Source of the DNA: Actinomycetota bacterium
Lineage (GTDB): Bacteria > Actinomycetota > Actinomycetes > Actinomycetales > Microbacteriaceae
DNA length: 35,003 bases
NCBI GenBank assembly: GCA_030840335.1
Contig: JAUZFR010000161.1
Location: forward strand, 1-35,003
Reading direction: 5' to 3'
The notes under the pieces are model-generated. The model did no database searches. It was not told the origin of the DNA and was given only the letters and a program-made list of their open reading frames with translations. The position numbers were made by a program, and so were the translations under genes. The first letter of the stretch is position 1; each line of letters starts with the position of its first letter. Below are positions 33,775 through 35,003 of this stretch, piece after piece.

Positions 33775-33780
33775 AGTATA
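33775..33780 (-). promoter_or_regulatory. -10 box of a probable leaderless promoter for the LAL regulator
   Basis: On the minus strand TATACT lies six bases before the ATG at 33768, a near-consensus -10 without a ribosome site between. The -35 region is weak, so activation by a regulator is possible. Confidence 0.55.
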
Positions 33781-33872
33781 AGGACGTCATTCCCTTGATA
33801 GGTCGGATGACCGATGCTGGGTCTTCTCGCCTCGACGACTCTTGATGAACAGAGAGAGAAAGAGGTGCCATC

Positions 33873-34121
33873 ATGGCGCGATTCATGGATATTCACGATG
33901 GTTTCCAAGGCGTATCCGAGCAACAGCTATCCGAAGCGCACAACGCTGACCTCGCCATCGAGGCGGAAGAGGGCGTCCATTTCGAGCGGGCCTGGCTCGA
34001 CCAGGAATCGGGCAAGGTATTTTGCCTGTCGACCGGGCCGTCGAAGGAAGCTGTGATGAGAGTGCACGACCGAGCGGGACATCCGACTGCGGAGGTGTAC
34101 GAGCTCTCGGTCGAGGTATGA
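33873..34121 (+). CDS. DUF4242 (SCO4226-like nickel-binding) protein
   Basis: An 82-residue protein, MARFMDIHDGFQGVSEQQLS at its start, with HNADLAIEAEEGVHFERAWL, GKVFCLSTGPSKEAV and a C-terminal MRVHDRAGHPTAEVYEL. It closely follows the layout of Streptomyces SCO4226, a small ferredoxin-like-fold protein crystallised with nickel. Candidate metal ligands are the His residues of DIHDG and AHNADL. AGAGG precedes the ATG at 33873. It is divergent from the LAL regulator and followed by a strong hairpin, so it is probably a single-gene unit controlled by that regulator. Its cellular role is not known. Confidence 0.88.
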   Translation: MARFMDIHDGFQGVSEQQLSEAHNADLAIEAEEGVHFERAWLDQESGKVFCLSTGPSKEAVMRVHDRAGHPTAEVYELSVEV

Positions 34122-34140
34122 CCATCGTCCTGCGATAACT

Positions 34141-34178
34141 GCCGCCCGCGCCGACCCAGACCCGATGGCGCGGGCGGC
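34141..34178 (+). terminator. Hairpin terminator after the DUF4242 gene
   Basis: GCCGCCCGCGCC (34141-34152) and its exact complement (34167-34178) form a 12-bp GC-rich stem with a 14-base loop, 19 bases after the stop. The sequence after it is GTTCGTTGT, a weak T-rich tail. Confidence 0.75.
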
Positions 34179-34254
34179 GTTCGTTGTAGCGCTCCGAAAT
34201 CGACGAGCGTAGCCTGATTCAGGCGCCGCGACGCGTCCGTGAGTGAGGAGTTCC

Positions 34255-34962
34255 GTGCAGAACGATGAGCTGCAACGTCGGTTCGCCGCATTGACCGCCG
34301 CGCACATTGCGGACGGATGCATTCGCGCCAATGTCCTCGTTCGTTGCGCTCCTTCGGGCATCCACGCGGTGTCCCCGGGCGACCGCATCGCCGGGCGCGT
34401 CTCCCCCGCTCGCCATGTCGGCAGTGTTGATGTATTCCTCGAGGCCTTCGACAGCGCTTCGCCCGGCGACGTTCTCGTTGTCGACAACGACGGGCGACTC
34501 GATGAGAGCTGCGTTGGCGACCTCGCGACGATCGAGGCGCAAACGGCTGGACTGAGTGCGATCGTGATCTGGGGGCTGCATCGCGACACCGCCGAGATCC
34601 GCGCGATCGGCCTGCCGGTCTTCAGCCTCGGGGCACTGCCGACCGGGCCACAGCGACTCGAGCCGCGACATCCGGATGCCCTGATCTCGGCGAGCGTCGG
34701 TGAGTGGACCGTGGGCAGCAACGACGTGGCTTTTGGGGACGACGATGGTGTGCTTTTCGTGCCCGTGGCGCGCGTCGAGGAGGTCCTGGCATTTGCGGAG
34801 ACGATTCGGAACACCGAGCGGAAGCAGGCCGAGCAGATTCGCAACGGCGTCTCGCTCCGTAGCCAGGTCAGATTCGATGACTTTCTGGCGCGACGCAGTA
34901 CCGAGCCGTCGCTGACGTTGAGAGAGCACCTGCGCGACGTGGGTGGAGAAATCGAGGTCTGA
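34255..34962 (+). CDS. RraA-like (HMG aldolase/demethylmenaquinone methyltransferase-like) protein
   Basis: A 235-residue protein of the RraA-like superfamily, which includes 4-hydroxy-4-methyl-2-oxoglutarate aldolases and the RNase E regulator RraA. Visible features are TAAHIADGCIRANV near the start, GDRIAGRVSPARHV, SPGDVLVVDNDGRLDESCVG and IVIWGLHRDTAEIRAIGLPV, where the Arg-Asp of HRD is the usual substrate and metal site. The C-terminal part (SNDVAFGDDDGVLFVPVARV) is standard. GTG at 34255 has AGGAG four bases before; a GTG at 34243 overlaps that ribosome site and is less likely. The actual reaction is unclear. The next gene starts three bases after its stop. Confidence 0.88.
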   Translation: MQNDELQRRFAALTAAHIADGCIRANVLVRCAPSGIHAVSPGDRIAGRVSPARHVGSVDVFLEAFDSASPGDVLVVDNDGRLDESCVGDLATIEAQTAGLSAIVIWGLHRDTAEIRAIGLPVFSLGALPTGPQRLEPRHPDALISASVGEWTVGSNDVAFGDDDGVLFVPVARVEEVLAFAETIRNTERKQAEQIRNGVSLRSQVRFDDFLARRSTEPSLTLREHLRDVGGEIEV

Positions 34963-34965
34963 ATC

Positions 34966-35003
34966 GTGGGAAAGCTGATCTACTCCGGCATCATGTCGCT
35001 CGA
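34966..35003 (+). CDS. RibD C-terminal/dihydrofolate reductase-like protein (3' end cut off)
   Basis: A GTG at 34966, three bases after the RraA-like stop, opens a frame MGKLIYSGIMSL that runs off the window. This N-terminus is typical of the DHFR-fold RibD C-terminal family, which begins with K-L-x-Y-S-x-x-M-S-L-D-G. GAGGT lies inside the end of the upstream gene as a ribosome site. Only 12 complete codons are visible, so the call is provisional. Confidence 0.55.
   Translation, partial: MGKLIYSGIMSL

Overview
The window is chromosomal DNA from a high-GC actinobacterium, most probably a member of the Microbacteriaceae. The reasons are the codon use, the many promoters with a -10 box six or seven bases before the start codon (leaderless transcripts), a GlnR-type nitrogen box, and a gene order (lipB, lipA, DUF4191, RDD, glnA, glnE, glnA2, panB, then nif3, zinc-ribbon-like protein, rnhA, rnpB) that matches the conserved actinobacterial block known from Mycobacterium tuberculosis Rv2217-Rv2230. 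The family assignment is inference. No tRNA, rRNA, CRISPR array or insertion sequence was seen.

Layout. 1-2.7 kb: lipoate synthesis (lipB, cut by the window edge, and lipA), a DUF4191 membrane protein and an RDD membrane protein. 2.77-4.36 kb: a four-half-site GlnR box, glnA (glutamine synthetase I with the adenylylation tyrosine) and its terminator. 4.4-8.75 kb: a minus-strand three-gene operon with overlapping junctions: a hyaluronan-synthase-like GT2 glycosyltransferase, a membrane-anchored coiled-coil GH26-like hydrolase, and UDP-glucose 6-dehydrogenase. It looks like a compact synthase-dependent exopolysaccharide system placed inside the nitrogen-assimilation block. 8.75-9.27 kb: a control region with two inverted repeats, a probable promoter and a 46-codon ORF. 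9.3-13.6 kb: glnE and glnA2. 13.6-19.4 kb: nadE, panB, a VOC-fold protein, a SPOR-like small protein, map, ppgK and an MDR oxidoreductase. 19.5-22.2 kb: a VIT1/CCC1 family metal transporter, a ferric-reductase-like flavocytochrome and an FMN-binding protein. 22.2-28.6 kb, minus strand: a 1292-aa protein joining an NCS1 permease to an 800-residue disordered extension, then nif3, a cysteine-poor zinc-ribbon homologue, rnhA and the RNase P RNA. 28.6-35.0 kb: a glycine-rich PadR regulator with its operator, LtrA, a 64-aa membrane peptide, a large LAL-type LuxR regulator divergent from a DUF4242 (SCO4226-like) protein, an RraA-like protein and the first codons of a RibD/DHFR-like protein.

How they work together. 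GlnA is made under probable GlnR control and its activity is set by GlnE; GlnA2 lacks the modification tyrosine. NadE and PanB supply NAD and pantothenate. The ferric reductase and the FMN-binding protein probably form a membrane electron path. The most interesting candidates for a new system are the GT2-GH26-UgdH operon with its dyad promoter, and the permease with the giant disordered arm. All functional statements rest on motifs read by eye; no database search was possible.
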